Shown here in pieces: positions 6,169-6,578 of a DNA stretch of 6,578 nt. The notes beneath the pieces were generated by a model that saw nothing but the letters and a program-made list of their open reading frames with translations, did not search any database and was not told the origin of the DNA. The stretch spans positions 1 to 6,578 of the forward strand of contig JAISCK010000145.1 of assembly GCA_031265635.1 (NCBI GenBank). Direction: 5' to 3'. The DNA is from Spirochaetaceae bacterium (GTDB taxonomy: Bacteria > Spirochaetota > Spirochaetia > Treponematales > Breznakiellaceae). A program made the position numbers and the translations under genes. Each line of letters opens with the position of its first letter. Position 1 is the stretch's first letter.

Positions 6169-6578
6169 CTAAATCCGTCTGCCCCTGGCGCTCCGGGTGT
6201 TCACCTTTTCGGTTACGCGGCGCATGATTTTTATCCTGAGAAACACCCGGTCGCCGCCCGAATACGTTACCACATAAGGGTCGCCGCCGTAATCGATTAT
6301 CCGCCGCGCGCTCTCGGTGTACACAAGATAGTAGCGGTGATCCAGACCCGGACCCGCCTGCTTAAAGAACAGCCGCTTGGCGTCGTCGTTTTCCTCAAAG
6401 CACACTTCCAGCACCTCAAGGTTATCGGTGTCAATGTAAGAGTTCAGTATCGCGCCCATAACGCGCTTGCTGATTTTTATTTTGTTCCTGACCACCACGT
6501 CGCGTATGGTCATGGTGCCCATGACATTGGCGCTCTTCTGCTCCCGGTAGGGCTCCGCGTCATTGAGGGTTATATTCG
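6169..6578 (-). CDS. Unrecognised protein, C-terminal part (runs off the right edge)
   Basis: An open frame reads without a stop from the window edge (6578) to the TAG at 6169-6171, giving at least 135 residues. An internal ATG at 6520-6522 is possible, but no ribosome site stands before it. The open frame continues upstream of it (it begins NITLNDAEPYREQKSANV), so the real start is probably outside the window. The visible part alternates charged and beta-branched residues (for example TIRDVVVRNKIKISKRV, DNLEVLEVCF, HRYYLVYT, DRVFLRIKIMRRV), suggesting a beta-rich soluble domain. It ends in a very basic tail, TRSARGRRI. No membrane segment, cysteine cluster or nucleotide motif is seen. It lies 8 bases upstream of the aldo/keto reductase gene, and its stop overlaps that gene's ribosome site, so they form one transcription unit. 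I do not recognise the family. Confidence 0.7.
   Translation of the reverse strand, partial: NITLNDAEPYREQKSANVMGTMTIRDVVVRNKIKISKRVMGAILNSYIDTDNLEVLEVCFEENDDAKRLFFKQAGPGLDHRYYLVYTESARRIIDYGGDPYVVTYSGGDRVFLRIKIMRRVTEKVNTRSARGRRI

Noticed and set aside
1..6578. CRISPR array, tRNA/rRNA genes, insertion sequence ends or phage genes
   Set aside because: No regular spaced repeats, cloverleaf structures, transposase motifs or paired terminal repeats were seen.

Overview
This is a bacterial window of moderate-to-high GC, with compact operons, strong AGGAGG-type ribosome binding sites and a consensus-like sigma-70 promoter. Gene content and style would fit an anaerobic or facultative bacterium such as a spirochaete (Treponema-like) or a Firmicute. 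That taxonomic guess rests on general impression only and is weak.

Layout: (1) The left edge (1-133, + strand) holds the last 43 codons of a MalY/PatB-like PLP-dependent aminotransferase. (2) A strong hairpin at 173-226 has T-tracts on both strands and separates this gene from a convergent operon. (3) That operon fills 242-4868 on the - strand. In transcription order it encodes a DeoR-family regulator, a DUF1537 four-carbon acid-sugar kinase, a PdxA2-type 4-phosphoacid dehydrogenase and a GntP-family permease. (4) A 190-base AT-rich spacer (4881-5071) carries a TTGACA-N17-TAGAAT promoter for the operon, a cluster of TTGTT repeats likely to include the operator, and a GC-rich hairpin. (5) The right end (5072-6578, - strand) holds an aldo/keto reductase with a C-terminal Cys-rich iron-sulfur domain. 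It sits 8 bases behind the C-terminal part of an unrecognised gene that runs off the window.

How the genes work together: the central operon looks like a minimal, self-contained pathway for a C4 sugar acid, most likely D-threonate and/or D-erythronate. The GntP permease would import the acid, the DUF1537 kinase would phosphorylate O4 using ATP, and PdxA2 would oxidise the 4-phosphate at C3 with loss of CO2 to give dihydroxyacetone phosphate for glycolysis. The DeoR-type protein, encoded first and overlapping the kinase by 4 bases, would control and autoregulate the set. The kinase/PdxA2 pathway logic is established for these families; the exact substrate here is inferred from neighbourhood. 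The aldo/keto reductase pair is probably a separate transcription unit.

I found no CRISPR array, tRNA, rRNA, insertion sequence or defence system. The points most worth a second look are the operator architecture, the substrate of the operon, the intercistronic hairpin before the permease gene, the oddly oriented hairpin at 5036-5065 and the unknown right-edge gene.
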